A stretch of DNA of 64,000 bases from Berberis thunbergii (lineage: Eukaryota > Streptophyta > Magnoliopsida > Ranunculales > Berberidaceae): contig QNQO01006228.1 of assembly GCA_003290165.1 (NCBI GenBank), positions 248,001 through 312,000 of the forward strand. The letters run 5' to 3'. The notes beneath the pieces were generated by a model. The model did no database searches. It was not told where the DNA came from and saw only the letters and a program-made list of their open reading frames with translations. Below, piece by piece: positions 34,571-46,441 of this stretch. The first letter of the stretch is position 1. Each line of letters begins with the position of its first letter. The position numbers and the translations under genes were made by a program.

Positions 34571-35057
34571 GCCAGACCTATAAAGAATCCTAACGACGAA
34601 ATTCTTGGTCATAGATGCCCACTCCGAGTACAACATATTGTTGGGTTGACCTTTGTTACACCATCTAGAGGCAGACGTCTGAACCCAACATCAATGCCTC
34701 ACGTACCCTTAGACGGCAAGGTAGGGACAATCAGAAAAAACCAGACTATCGCTATAGAATGTCACTATGCCTCGATCGAGCGGTTGGATAGCAGAGCACA
34801 AAAGCTTGAGAAATATGATCTGGACAATGAAACCTTGAATCCAGATAGAGATGACCCACTCCACTTGTGGACCTTGAACCTCCATCTAGTCGGAGGGTAA
34901 GGCCGAACACTGGCAGCCGGAGCAAGAAACTGTGACAATATACCTGAACAACCCAGCTAACACAAAGATAGTCCATATAGGCTCTAACCTCGTCAAAGCA
35001 CTGACAAATTAGCTGGTCGCGCTCATAAAAGAGAATTAGGACATCTTTGCTTAGACA

Positions 35058-36426
35058 ATGAAAAACATGGCAGGGATCGATCCCACAGTAATCACACACA
35101 GATTGGCAATCAATCCTGACTTGAAGCCAATCCGACAAAAAATAAAGTTAGTGGCGCCCGAGCGGAACCAAATCATTGAAGAAGTGCAAAGACTTCTAAA
35201 TGTTGGCATAATAAGGGAGTCTCACTACCCGGAATGGTTGGCAACATGGTCCTGGTGAAAAAGAAGAACGAAAAGTGGAGGGTTTGCATGGACTACACCG
35301 ACCTTTCCCCAAATGACAACTTTCCACTACCCCAGATAGACAAGATCATAGACTCGACATTCGAGCACAACCTACTCAATTTCATGGACGCTTACTCTAG
35401 CTACAATCAAATCAGTATGCATCCACTCGATCAGGAAAAAACCTCCTTCATAACGGACAAAGGAACATATTGCTATCCGGTAATGCCCTTTTGAACTAAA
35501 GAATGCAAGGGCAACGTAGCAGCGCCTGGTGAACCAAATGTTCAAAGGACAAATCATGAAGACCATGGAAATTTACATCGACAACATGCTGGTAAAGAGC
35601 CTCCACAGTCCAGACCACTTGGTAGACCTCCAAGGATCTTAATCTCAGCTCAGAAATATTAAATGAAGCTCAACCTGTAGAAATGCACCTTTAGGGTGTA
35701 ATTAGTGAAGTTCCTAGGTTACATAGTCAACAAAAGGGGATAGAGGTTGATCCAAAACAATTCAGGTTCTTCTCGACATGAGACCACAAACAAACATCAA
35801 AGAAGTTCAGAGCCTAACTGGGAGGGTGACAACCCTAATCTGGTTCATTTCTAAATCTTCAGACAGATGCCTCTCATTATTTAAAATCCTAATGGGGAAA
35901 AAATTCCAATGGGGAGAACGGTGTGAGCAGGCGTTCCAAGACTTGAAGGCGTACATGGAAAGCACATGGCTGTTATCGAAACCTACTCCAGGTGAGATGC
36001 TCTACCTATACCTCTCAGCCTCAGAACATGCTGTCAGCTTTGATATGATAAGAGAAAGGGAAACAAAAGCCCGTCTACTACATCAGCAAAACGTTCGATG
36101 GGGGCGGGGGTTAATTACCTAATCTAGAAAAACTGGCCTTGACGCTGGTAACTTCTTCAAAAAAGCTAAGACCCTACTTCGAAGCTCACTCAATAACAGT
36201 CCTGACTGAATACCCACTCCGATCGGTATTGCACAAGCCAGAGCTGTCAAGAAGAATGGTCAAATGGTTAATGGAGATGAGACAGTTTGACATCCATTAC
36301 GCTCTGAATACATCCGGCAAGGCGCAAGCACAAGCACTGGCAGACTTCATTGCCGAGTTCATTGGGACAGGAAAACCAAGACTGAAAGACCAACAAAAGG
36401 ACGAAAAACTTGAGCCACCCCCATAG
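35058..36426 (+). pseudogene. Reverse transcriptase and RNase H of Tat element 1
   Basis: RT blocks: KLVAPERNQIIEEVQRLLNV, GIIRESHYPEW, WRVCMDYTDLSPNDNFPLPQ, LLNFMDAYSSYNQISMHP and EKTSFITDKGTYCY. The catalytic YxDD box reads YIDN at about 35,575, so the second Asp is lost. The connection and first RNase H region continue to about 36,426 (QAFQDLKAYM; LADFIAEF). Numerous stops and shifts; inactive. Confidence 0.85.
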
Positions 36427-36439
36427 GAATTGATCTTGT

Positions 36440-36830
36440 GATGTGATGGATCATCCAACGTGATGGGCTACAGAACGAGGATCGTCTTGTACACCCAGGA
36501 AGAGGTCACCCTAAAAAGGCTATCAAATTTGGCTTTTGCGATTCAAACAACAAAGCGGAGTATGAAGCCCTCATAGCTGGGCTAAAACTAGCCAGAGAAA
36601 TCGGAGTATAAAAACTCACAGTGTTCAGCGACTCCCAAGTGGTGGTCAATCAGGTGAATAGTGAACTTGATGTCAAACAACTACGAATGATGGCTTACTT
36701 CTAGAAAGCAATCAACGCCAAAAGGTGGTTCAAAAAGATACTAGTCTGTCGTTGCTTAAGGGTAGACAACAAGGAAACCGACAACAGACTCATATACTTA
36801 CAGGAGAAGTCGACCCTAGAAGAGTAAGGC
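36440..36830 (+). pseudogene. Additional (archaeal-type) RNase H of Tat element 1
   Basis: Encodes NNKAEYEALIAGLKLAREIG, a stop, KLTVFSDSQVVVNQVNSEL and LRMMAYF. A second RNase H of this kind between RT/RNase H and integrase distinguishes Tat-lineage elements. Confidence 0.75.
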
Positions 36831-36939
36831 ATCCACAAAACTCCATACTATTGTGGATACCAGCTGGATGAGCCTCTGATCAACTACATAAAAGACCGAG
36901 CCCTCCCAGAGGATAAGCTAGAGGCCCGCAAGCTGGAAA

Positions 36940-37905
36940 AACATAGCAGTATCGTACACTCTCCTCAACGACAAGTTGTATAGGAAATCAACAACTAACC
37001 CTCTACTCAGATGCCTAACCCCCAAGGAGGCAAACCAAGTCCTTGAAATCCATGAAGGAGTCTGCGGGAGCCACCCCGAGGAAGGACATTGGCTTATAAA
37101 GCCCTCACTCAGGGGTATTATTGGCCGAAAATGCAACAAGAAGTCAAAGATTTGGTCCGCAGATGCGATAAGTGTCAAATGTACGCCCCGTACAAACATG
37201 CCTTCACAAAACCTAGTTCCAATGACCAGCTCTTCGCCCAATGGGGGATGGATATCGTGGGCCCATTCCCTACTTCCGAAAAAAGAAAGTTTATCTTTGT
37301 GGCAGTCGACAACTTCACCAAATGGGTGGAATTGGAGCTCCTCTCTAAGATAAGATAGAATCAGATCAAGAACTTTTTGTGGAAGTCTATAGTCTACAGG
37401 TTTGAAATACTGAAAATCCTGATCAGCGACAATGGGACCTAGTTCGAAGGTGGAAAAGTCAAGTAATTTTACATCCAACAAGGGCATCAGCCATCACTTA
37501 TTTGCGTCGGGTCACCTCCAAGCCAATGGACAAGCAGAAGTCACCAACTGAACTATCCAGGAAGCAATCAAGAGGAAACTCTTTGCGGCCAAAAGGCTCT
37601 GAGTCTCTGAACTTTCAGGCATCCTCTAGGCATACAATACCGTAAAGAGGACTCCGACTGGAGAGACACCATTCGCGCTGGCCTATGGGTCTGCAGCAAT
37701 GGTTCCAATAAAACTCGCAATACCTACGTTCAGAATAGAAGGATACAGTCCAGACGGCTCACCGCTCTTTAAGGAACCTAGTCTGAATATGGGGATTGCA
37801 ATGGCGTACAGGCGGCTAAGCCTAATCATTTTCAGGACGATGACGGTTTGCCACATAAGTGACCTAGTCTGCCTCAGAGCAAAAAACTCTAGCATAGGTT
37901 AAACC
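36940..37905 (+). pseudogene. Integrase of Tat element 1, broken
   Basis: LYRKSTTNPLLRCLTPKEAN leads into HEGVCGSHPEEGHW, then YYWPKMQQEVKDLVRRCDKC with the H2C2 zinc-binding layout. The catalytic core is QWGMDIVGPFPT, FIFVAVDNFTKWVE and ILISDNGT. A C-terminal GETPFALAYG block and IPTFRIEGYSPDGSP follow. Frame changes near 37,110 and several stops after 37,355. It would insert the cDNA into the host genome. The minus-strand frame at 36,918-37,487 is a shadow. Confidence 0.85.
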
Positions 37906-39328
37906 CAGACCATGGAAATTCACCACAAATGGATGAGTTTAGTCCACGGAAAGCTCACCGCTCCAGAGATAGCCTAGTCCTCCTAAAAAACTAAGGCAAC
38001 ACACACATGGTAACGAGTCCAGTTATCAGACGACTCAACGCATTCAGTCGTTCAAGTCCGTGCGAACCATGGCAACTCACTAATCACCAAGACTCAATTA
38101 AACAATGAGTCAAAATATGGTTTACTCCACTACCACTCAAGTTATTTACAGAGCTAAGTAGCAATACTTCAACATGCCAATGCCTACTCAGAAAGTGGGC
38201 AACCCGCATAACACAGCCAGCCTACAAAAAGATTACTCTTCAGTGACTTTGCTATCATTGGTGAATCAGGCTATTTCGTTATGGGAACTACACAGGCTGA
38301 ATCATGGCCACACGCTCCTTTTTTAGAAATAAGTCAGTCTAGTCCATGCTCAGAGTTAAAATCGTCTCATTTTTTTTACAGCTCAGAAGATTTATTTGCA
38401 CAAGCCAACATGATTCACCATCATTCAAAGCATACAAGAAAATAAATTCTAGAAAACAGACTATATTGATCATCAAAAATTGTTACAAAGTTGACCAACT
38501 GGCTTGTACAAAAGTTTACACACTACAAGTATTTGAGTTTGGTGCAAAGCAAGGAACGAATAAGGATCTGCTGGAACACACGCCGATGTTTTTCTCAGCC
38601 AATATGCCTTCAAAAAAGGATTTGGAAGTGAAAGCAAAGGCACTCAAAGTTGGCTGCTTAGGTGATCCCTCAAAAGAGGGATGACTGCGGTGATGCAGAG
38701 TTAGATCCCCAAGACCGTAGACCCTACACACTAGAGCCTGGTTCCACCAATTTGCCTTCCTTTTGGGGCATCACTAGTGAAGCCCAAAAAGAAGCAGTGG
38801 GAACAATCACCCAAAGTTGGTTTCAGGTATTATCCCCAAACTAGATGACGGAATACATCTTAGTAACACCAGAAGATGGAAGACAAGCTCGGCCCCTAGG
38901 GGGAGTCCATACTTTTCCTTTGTGGTGTTAGAAAGAATCCAAAGGTCCCATGGAACCACTGGAAGCTCACTCAAACCAGGTGGCTTTATCCAATAACAAG
39001 TATTGTCAAGACTCATCGTCGCAAATGTCAGAACATTTAGAGACTCCACCAATGCAGATCCTCCTTAATCCTCTAGAGAGGTCAAAACACATCCTCTGGA
39101 AAGGCACATTTGAGGAATAGGCCCTACAATGCTCATGGCTATGTCTGACCTTATGAGGACTAGCCTATATATAGGAACGATGGTTCACAGAAGGAAGTCG
39201 CTTAGCAGTCGCGTCGACATTAAATGCTATGCGGGGAACGTGGGCAGACAGTTCCAAATACAACTGCACCAGTCTACATTCATCGAATTAATGGAACTAC
39301 ACGCAGCCCCGTTAACTAGGGGAGTAGC
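37906..39328 (+). other. 3' non-coding region and polypurine tract of Tat element 1
   Basis: No coding motif. Its text is shared with 50,290-51,545 in the second element (for example TACAAGTATTTGAGTTTGGT against TACAAGTATTTAAGCTTGGT). It ends in the purine-rich AACTAGGGGAGTAGC directly before the 3' LTR, the expected second-strand primer. Confidence 0.75.
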
Positions 39329-39905
39329 TGATGAGACATTAAACAGTCATTCAATCACATGGACTAAAAGGCATCAGTACAGGCCCAAACAGACCCATGG
39401 ACAAGACTAATGTTCAGCTCGTAAGTCAGGCGCCCAGGCCTAAGACACGCCAACCCTAAAGGAACAAATCTTAGGGTTTGGCCCAGGACAATAAGGCCCG
39501 AACAATGAATTTCAGAGCTGTCAGGGGCCTGAGATCCACTTGTACAAAATCAGTTCTAGCCCAATCAAGCATTTAGTTCTAAACAGAGTCAAGTGTCGAT
39601 GAACTCAACCATGCCAAGTAAGATCTTATGTGAGATTTCTTCCCTCCTTCACGACCTAGATTGCAGGGATAGTTGGGGAGGAAAAACTCGCTATAAGAGT
39701 TGGTGAAACAAGGAAGAAAGGTACACACAAATACACAAGTATACACTGCAATTTTACAATTAGTCTTTACTTTTTCTCAACTTGGTATACGATTTAAGCA
39801 TCGGAGTGCCTTCGGACACTGTTGTGGTGGTCTTGGGCTTAATCGCTGCTCATTTTTGTAGGTTAGATATAATTGGGATTGACGATGACAGATTTGAACG
39901 CATCA
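39329..39905 (+). repeat. 3' LTR of Tat element 1
   Basis: Starts TGATGAGACATTAAACAG and ends TTGAACGCATCA, 577 bp. It retains the empty site for the solo LTR seen in its 5' partner. Confidence 0.88.
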
Positions 39906-41108
39906 ACATGTTTATTAATTTGAAATATGTAAAAGGCCAAATGAAAAATAACATAAAACTTAAATTTAGTGTATGGAAAGTACATGTGGCGGAGATAGAA
40001 AATATTTTTTTAGTTTTCTCAAAACGAAAATTGCCATAATTATTTATGTAGTTGTCGAATTTAGTAAACTTAATATCGTTGAAATACATTTTCGAAGATA
40101 TTTCTAATAAAACTAAGGACCAATACAAATGCTTAAAATCTAAAGATATGTATTTATTATTAAAAAAAATATGTCTAATGCATTTTACCCTATAATTATT
40201 TTCAATATTTTTCATTAAACGAAACCGGTATCATAATGTTCATTCAAACAAAGATGTCGAACTTTGTATTTTAATGAAGCCAAAGTTTGAGGTGAATCCA
40301 CTCTTGCAGTTTGAAATTGTTTTTTAAAAGTTTGACCCTAATGTCATAACTCACTTCCTATCGTGCCAACGACACAGGTAATAGACTGGTCTATCTTACA
40401 AATCATCTAGGTGTTCACTATTCATAAGGAATTTGAGATAAAAGATGACTAAGATTAAAAGTTGGGAAATATGTTGAGGTTTGAGATTCATTTCCTGTAA
40501 TGGCATATTTATAAATATAAAACATGTAGAAAGGCAAAGAAAATAAATAAAAAAAATGGTGAAAATATATGTGGAATTTACATGTGGCAGGAAGAGAAAA
40601 TTTTGTGTGTTTTCTTTCTCAAAATTAAAATTGTCACAACTATTTACTTAGTTGTCGAATTTTGTTAAACTTGATATCGTTGAAATGCAATTTTGAAGAT
40701 CTTTCTAATGAAACCAATAACCAATACAAGCAAAAAATTTAAAAATGTATATTTTATTATATAAAAATGTCTAATGCATTTCACGTTGTTAGTATTTTTC
40801 AATATTAAGAAATGAGCCGGCTAATTATACTAGGAAAAAAAATAAGAAGAAATTAGACGGACATCTTAATGCACATTTAAACAATTATTATCAACTTCAT
40901 GTTTTAGCTAATTCAAAGTTTGTGGAAGAACTCTCTCGCACGTTTGAAATTTTTTCCCGAATTTGATTCAGATTTTGACTGAGTTTAACCCTAAAGTTTA
41001 TAGTATATATTTTTACCTTATAATAACCTTTCACTTCAAAACTGGTTGATGGCGAAAGTAGGATGGTGGCAGGGGTGTTCACTTCAAAAATGTATAAGGA
41101 GTGCCAAC

Positions 41109-42194
41109 AGCACAGGGAATACCATAGTAATCTAACATGGAATCTACTAGTGACACATTATACCATGAAGATTAATTGCACCATATCCTTTGCCTCAAAA
41201 TTATTAAAAGCTAAACTCTAGTTTGATAGGGAGACAAAACGTCATGTTTTGTCGCTTAATGGACATGAAGTCACAACCAACTAGTGTATTACCCATGTCG
41301 TTGGCACAATCATACACTTTCCATGTGACAGGTCATCGACACGACCACACACTATTTTTTATTTGTAGCGTGTACTCATGCCCACCATCATCATTGAGTC
41401 GTGCCTTCAACATTGCTCAACACTTATCAAATGAAAAATGGAGGCTTTTATTTTAGTAATACATGATCCCACCTAAAATTTCCTTGAAAATTACATATCC
41501 AACTAATTTATCCAAATGGGGAAGAAATAACAATTAACATATAATTCTTTAAGATAAAAGTAATATGAATTTTGGCAAAAATACTTAGTACAATAAGAAT
41601 TTCTTTAATGTGAAATACAATTCCTCTAATGCACATCTTAGAAATCAAATTACTAAATAATTTTCCATAAAAATTCAAACTTTTCATAGAAAAACATCAA
41701 AAATCAACAAAGAAAGTTACAACCAATAAGAAAAAAGAAGTCAACAAAGAAGGGACCTTGTTTAGCTTAATGCGAACACGTGTTTCTATAAGACTTCTTC
41801 AAAGCAGTCTTTTTTGTGCTTGATAGACCAACATTAAATTGAGAAATCCCCACTTGAACCAAAGCTTCAAAACCCTAAATTGAAAATAGAAATCCCATTG
41901 AACTAAAAGTAAACTCTCTAAAACCTAACATAGTAGAAGTGAAGGAGAACATCTACCTTCAGGAGCTTCTTTAAACATCCTCTTTATTGACTCTTCATTA
42001 CTCACTGATCTACCACCTCCACAACCATTGTTAGTGAGAAATGAATACAGGTATGCCATTGTTTAATCCTATGAAAACATCAAAAATAGATTTTCAAGTT
42101 TCCCAATATAGGGATAATTAACAAATTCCATCAAAAAAATAATCAGAAAATGTTACATGCAATAATGGGTATCTAAAATGTAACTTTAACTAGC
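41109..42194. other. AT-rich non-coding, flanked by inverted GTGCCAAC motifs
   Basis: The segment is bounded by GAGTGCCAACAGCAC (41,099) and, inverted, CGTGCCGTTGGCACTC (42,204). A further inverted copy, TGTCGTTGGCAC, lies near 41,297. No coding motif; whether the boundaries define an element is unclear. Confidence 0.35.
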
Positions 42195-43040
42195 ATATTA
42201 TTCGTGCCGTTGGCACTCTAAATATATTTCTTTTTGGTAAATATCGTGTAATGAACACCCCTGCCATCATTTTCATTTTCACCCTCAATCGGTTTTGAAG
42301 TACAATTATTCTGATGTAAAAATATCTACTATAAACTTTAGGGTCAGAGTCGGTCAAAATTTGAATCCATTAAGGGAAAATATTTTAGACGCCGAGAGTG
42401 AGTTCTTTCCCAAACTTCTAAATTGCCAAAACATAAAGTTTAGAGTTTTTGTTCAAATGTGCATTAAGATATTCGACTCATTTCTTTTCTTTTTCTCCTG
42501 GTATTATCATCCCATTGCTTTGAAAAATAATAACGATGTGAAATGCATTAAACGTTTTTTTAATAACAAAATATACTTTTAAAAATTTTAGCGTTTATAT
42601 TGATCATTGATTTTGTTTGGAATTCGAGTTCTTTGTTTAAATATACCTTGAAAAGCCATTTTAATTTCTTTGAAAATACTAACGATGTGAAATGCATTAG
42701 ACACTTTTAATAATAAAAAAAATATTTTTTAATTTTTTATCATTGATTTTTTTGGAAACATCTTGAAAAATGCATTTCAATAATACCAAGTATACCAAAA
42801 TTTGACGACTACGTAGATAGTTATGATAATTTTCATTTAAAAAAAAAACACTATATTTTTTCTCCGCCGGATATACATTCGACCAACTTTTTTCACAATT
42901 TTTTCAATTTCTTTGACTTTTTACATGTTTTATATTTACAAACATGTGATCATAGGAAATGAATCTTAACCCTCAACACATTTTTCAACTTTCAATCCTA
43001 GCAATCTTTTATCTTCAATCCTAAGTTTGTCTACTGAATA
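42195..43040 (-). repeat. Inverted copy of the 0.6-0.7 kb tandem repeat unit
   Basis: Reads in the opposite direction to the array at 29,650-41,108. It shares CTTTCAATCCTAGC, CCCTCAACA, CATGTTTTATATTTACAA and CCTCAATCGGTTTTGAAGT as reverse complements of array blocks. Confidence 0.6.
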
Positions 43041-43481
43041 GTAAAACACCAATCTGAATTGTAATATAGATTTCTAGAAAATCTCCAAAAATCACAACTT
43101 TTTCTTCAATTTGTCAAATGGGTATCTCTCCTTCTCTCTCTTGCTTGCTTAAAAACATTAAAAATTTACAACTACTATTAGAATCCTCGAATGGTATTCT
43201 AACCAAATACAAAATTACTCAATTGATGAAAGAAAGGAAATTTCCTAATATGGGTATGATCCATTAAGTCTACAAAATGAGAATTAAAGCAGAAGATATG
43301 AATTCCTCTTACCTTTAGTTGATGATAGAGGCTTCAGTGTTCTTGAACCCAAATGAGCTTTGAAAGATATATAGAGGAACCTCTAATGTCTAAAACCTAT
43401 ATTGGGTTAATCCAAATTTCTAAATTTTGGATTTTTTTTCTCACCTTTTAGGTGATAAAACAGTTCTAAAATTGAAAAGAT

Positions 43482-43523
43482 GGGGGGGGGGGGGGGGGGG
43501 GGGGGGGGATGTGTGTGTGTAAT
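43482..43523 (+). repeat. G27 tract followed by TG microsatellite
   Basis: Twenty-seven consecutive G (43,482-43,508), then ATGTGTGTGTGTAAT. The glycine- and proline-run frames across it are artefacts of the homopolymer. Confidence 0.9.
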
Positions 43524-43629
43524 GATTTGCACTGTATCAGGAAAAAGAGATATTCTAGACCGTAGAATAGTTAGTATGCAGGGAAGAGAAAGAATAAAAA
43601 ATATCACCTTATTTTTAAGGGTTTTCACA

Positions 43630-43785
43630 TCCCTATGGCAGGTTGGAAAAGAAACAAAATTGGAGAGATGATTCGGCTCTTGATGCAGGGTTTTCACTTT
43701 GAGTGTTTGGAATTAAGGTATGATCCCTATGGCAGGTTGGAAAAGAAACAAAATTGGAGAGATGATTCGGCTCTTGATGCCCTAA
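43630..43785. repeat. Tandem duplication of a 94-bp unit
   Basis: CCCTATGGCAGGTTGGAAAA starts at 43,631 and again at 43,725. About 56 bases are identical up to CTCTTGATGC, with GGGTTTTCAC text between copies. Confidence 0.85.
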
Positions 43786-45296
43786 AGTCAGAGATGAAAT
43801 GGAATCTTGAAACCCTAAAATGTCTGAATACGGGCAGTGGCAGAGCCTACAGTATCAAAATGACTGCAAAGATGGTTATCTTTACCAAAATTATCACCTC
43901 TGATAAAATGTTAGACCAACTGGATGCCCCAAATGTGCAAGAATCCAGAGTGTTGAGTGAAGGAGTATAAAGCAGGTGAAAACTAAAACTAATGGGAAAT
44001 TCCAAGAGAAATATTTTTCACTTAGTGGGGTTTGTTGAAGGAGCTCAAGAAGACAATGGAAAAGCAAACTACATCATTTGGTCCTCCTCATGCTCACCAA
44101 ACAAGGAGGGGCTTGATGGAATCTCCTTCCATTTTTACTCCATTAAATTTAAAACCAAACCCCACTTTTCTTCTCTCACCCAAACTCAAGTTCTAGATGC
44201 AAAAAGCTTCAACACTCGACCTCTATGCGAAAGCCTTCAATTTACCTTTTGCGCATTAGGGTTTGGTTCGATTGCACTCAATTTCAATTCGAGAACCTAT
44301 CACACCATTGAATCCTTTGATCGAAGTTGGAAGACCTCTCTCAATCCACTCGCGAATCTCTCTCTGGACTTCAACTTACAAAATCTCTCTCAAGGTTGAA
44401 TCCTCTGCTCGACACGATGAAATCAAATCTCCCAAAGTTCAGCTCGTGTTTTCATTGATGAAGGTGAAATAGTAGAGGAGTTGCAATGTTGGGACTGTGA
44501 CCAGGGAGAAGAGAGAGGGAATATGTTGGAAAATTCGAGATATGGGCGAGGGCAGTTTCAGAAATCTCAAATAGTGACACATTCACGGACATTCACTGTT
44601 TGTGCTACAATGAACTTCAATTCCAGTTATAAAAGTAATTCTAAATGTGATTGTCTACTTAAAGGTCATATACCCGCCAACGTTTGATGAGTCTCATTTG
44701 TGAAGTCGATTGGGTTGACTATGTTATTTTGGGCCCAAGGCTGAGTGAATTCTCAAAATGGACCTCAAAATCCAAATAACCCTACGTTGTTTGGGTCAAA
44801 ATCTTTTTTTTGTTTAGCACCACCTAGTGCACTACTATGAAGATATGTTTATCTGCACCTTAAACCCAAATTTTTAGGTAAAATATCAAAATATCCAAAA
44901 TATGTGATATTTGACAAGATATCCAAAATATTTGAAATAAATATTTGTTCCATAATTGGAATTCCTAGATAAATTTAAATTAAGAAATTAAGCTAAAAAC
45001 AAGCAAATCTTGTAAAGATCGATAGAATTAGATATTTAAAATTTATGTTGTATAATTCTCATTAAATGTTGAATGAAGCTTTTAAAATTCACGAGGCATG
45101 GTTCTCTTAAAAAGGGAACTTTAGAGCAATGAATTCTCCATGCAAGGTCTCACTTCACAGTCCCACCCAAAAATAAATAAATAAATATGCCTACAAGTCA
45201 CTTGAGGGACTATGACTACAAAAAGTAACAACCGCCTTTGCACATGTAGACAACGGGAAAATACGAGAACCCATGGTCAGATGAAACGAAGCTTCT
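43786..45296. other. Non-coding, no recognised gene
   Basis: The largest open frame (43,992-44,399, 135 codons) overlaps another in a different phase and has no motif I recognise. The segment around 44,090-44,400 is pyrimidine-rich. No termini seen. Confidence 0.4.
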
Positions 45297-45470
45297 ATGG
45301 AGCCTGGTCCAAGAGCGTTGATTTGTGTCTGAGAGGATGGTCCGCACATGATCGGACCACTCTACCCTTCTCTCCATGAGTTTGGAGAAGTTGGAGAGGG
45401 GTAGAGTTGGTCCGATCACGTGTGGACCATCCTCCCAAGCACAAATCAGTGCTTCCGGACCATACTCTCT
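45297..45470. mobile_element. Fold-back (hairpin) element, about 174 bp
   Basis: The two arms pair almost throughout: left GAGGATGGTCCGCACATGAT and CGGACCACTCTACCC; right, as reverse complements, GAGGATGGTCCACACGTGAT and CGGACCAACTCTACCC. The outer GATTTGTG also pairs with CACAAATC. The loop is about 20 bases (TCCATGAGTTTGGAGAAGT). Flanking direct duplications are not clear. Confidence 0.75.
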
Positions 45471-45789
45471 AAAAAATTTCCAGATAAAATATGTAATATA
45501 ATGTGCATGATATAGCAAGATGCTCACTAACATGAGTATATATAACTTGAGCAAAACAACAATGGGTGCCAATTCAACTGGTAATTAAAACTTTTGGTGA
45601 ATGCTATCACAAGTGGAATCCTGCCAAAACATTCAAAAGGTTCAAAGCTCCATTAAAGAACTTGCTCACCCTTGAAAAAGGAAAACACTTTCACAGAACT
45701 TCCTACAACTGGCCGGATTGAATATCATGAGGACTAATGGTTAGTACCAAATGAAAATAAGTGTAAATGTTACTCGTGTTGCAACACAC
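45471..45789. other. Short non-coding gap between two hairpin elements
   Basis: Nothing recognised. Confidence 0.4.
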
Positions 45790-45792
45790 TAA

Positions 45793-46111
45793 GGGTGTGT
45801 TTGGTTGCATGGAATCCTATGCCATGGGAATCCATGAGGGGACCACTATATTTTAGGCTAAATTGTTATATCACTTCACATCCACCATTTGGTTTTGTGA
45901 TCAATGGTGGGAATGAAAGTCCCATGAACATGTGAATCACATGCCTTGGGGGGGCCAAGGAGTGAGATTCTCATGTTCATGGGACTTCCATTCCCACCAT
46001 TGATCACAAAATCAAATGGTAAATGTGGAGTGATATATCAATTTAGCCTAAAATATAGTGGTCCCCTCATGGATTCTCATGGCATATGATTCCATGCAAC
46101 CAAACACACCC
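45793..46111. mobile_element. Long-arm fold-back MITE (319 bp), TAA target duplication
   Basis: Almost the whole element is one inverted repeat with arms of about 150 bases. Both ends read GGGTGTGTTTGGTTGCATGG outward, followed by GAGGGGACCACTATATTTTA and GATCAATGGTGGGAATG on each arm. TAA flanks it at 45,790-45,792 and 46,112-46,114. Ends and duplication match Tourist/PIF-Harbinger MITEs. A transcript through it would form a long near-perfect hairpin. Confidence 0.88.
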
Positions 46112-46114
46112 TAA

Positions 46115-46441
46115 GTGAGCTCAGGTACTCGTGTATCAGATAAAAGCTACAGTAGTCTTCCAATCGTAAACTTTAACAACCTAGGCTAATGGGGAACTGC
46201 AAGAAATGATCAAACTAGTGGTACATTGTTATTGAAGCTGTAGCTCAATCTTTAAAATTTCACCGCATATCTATGAGCAACTATTATACAATAGCTACAT
46301 TACTATCTTCATCTAAAAGGTTTGATTTAACTCTTTTCCAAAATTATAATAACAGGATATGAAAGAACACATCACCATTGTCAAATGGATGACTTATATT
46401 TGAAAACAGATGCTCTTATATATATATATACATGAGAGATT
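46115..46441 (-). other. Presumed 3' flank of the 46.4-46.85 kb gene
   Basis: AT-rich, with a TA run near 46,420; no other feature. Any 3' UTR of the minus-strand gene would fall here. Confidence 0.35.

Larger units (their letters stand above)
30431..39905 (+). mobile_element. Tat-lineage Ty3/gypsy retrotransposon 1, decayed
   Basis: Order: 5' LTR (30,431-32,752, interrupted), primer site, gag, protease, reverse transcriptase, RNase H, a second archaeal-type RNase H, integrase, non-coding 3' region, 3' LTR (39,329-39,905). The gag core HLPKKFVPPNLEFYNRTSDL and the extra RNase H (NNKAEYEALIAGLKLA) are typical of the Tat lineage. Flanks are ACATA (30,426-30,430) and ACATG (39,906-39,910), a target duplication with one change. 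The neighbouring tandem repeat copy at about 40,490 shows the uninterrupted site. Every gene carries stops and shifts. Confidence 0.9.
29650..41108. repeat. Tandem array of a 0.6-0.7 kb non-coding unit, three copies
   Basis: Units start near GTGCCAACGACACAGG-type text. They share ATAAAAG..GCTAAGATTAAAAGTTGGG, TTGAGATTCATT, AAATATAAAACATGTAGAA and TCTAATGCATTTCA blocks in the same order. Copy 1 is about 29,650-30,284. Copy 2 is 30,284-30,430 plus 39,906-40,366, split by the Tat element. Copy 3 is 40,366-41,108. No protein-coding motif. A diverged inverted copy lies at about 42,195-43,040. Confidence 0.75.

Noticed and set aside
36918..37487. 189-codon minus-strand frame, the longest non-repeat open frame in the middle of the window
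   Set aside because: It is exactly antisense to integrase motifs and is open only because of codon bias in the sense frame.
43407..43697. Poly-Pro and poly-Gly frames
   Set aside because: Created by the G27 homopolymer.
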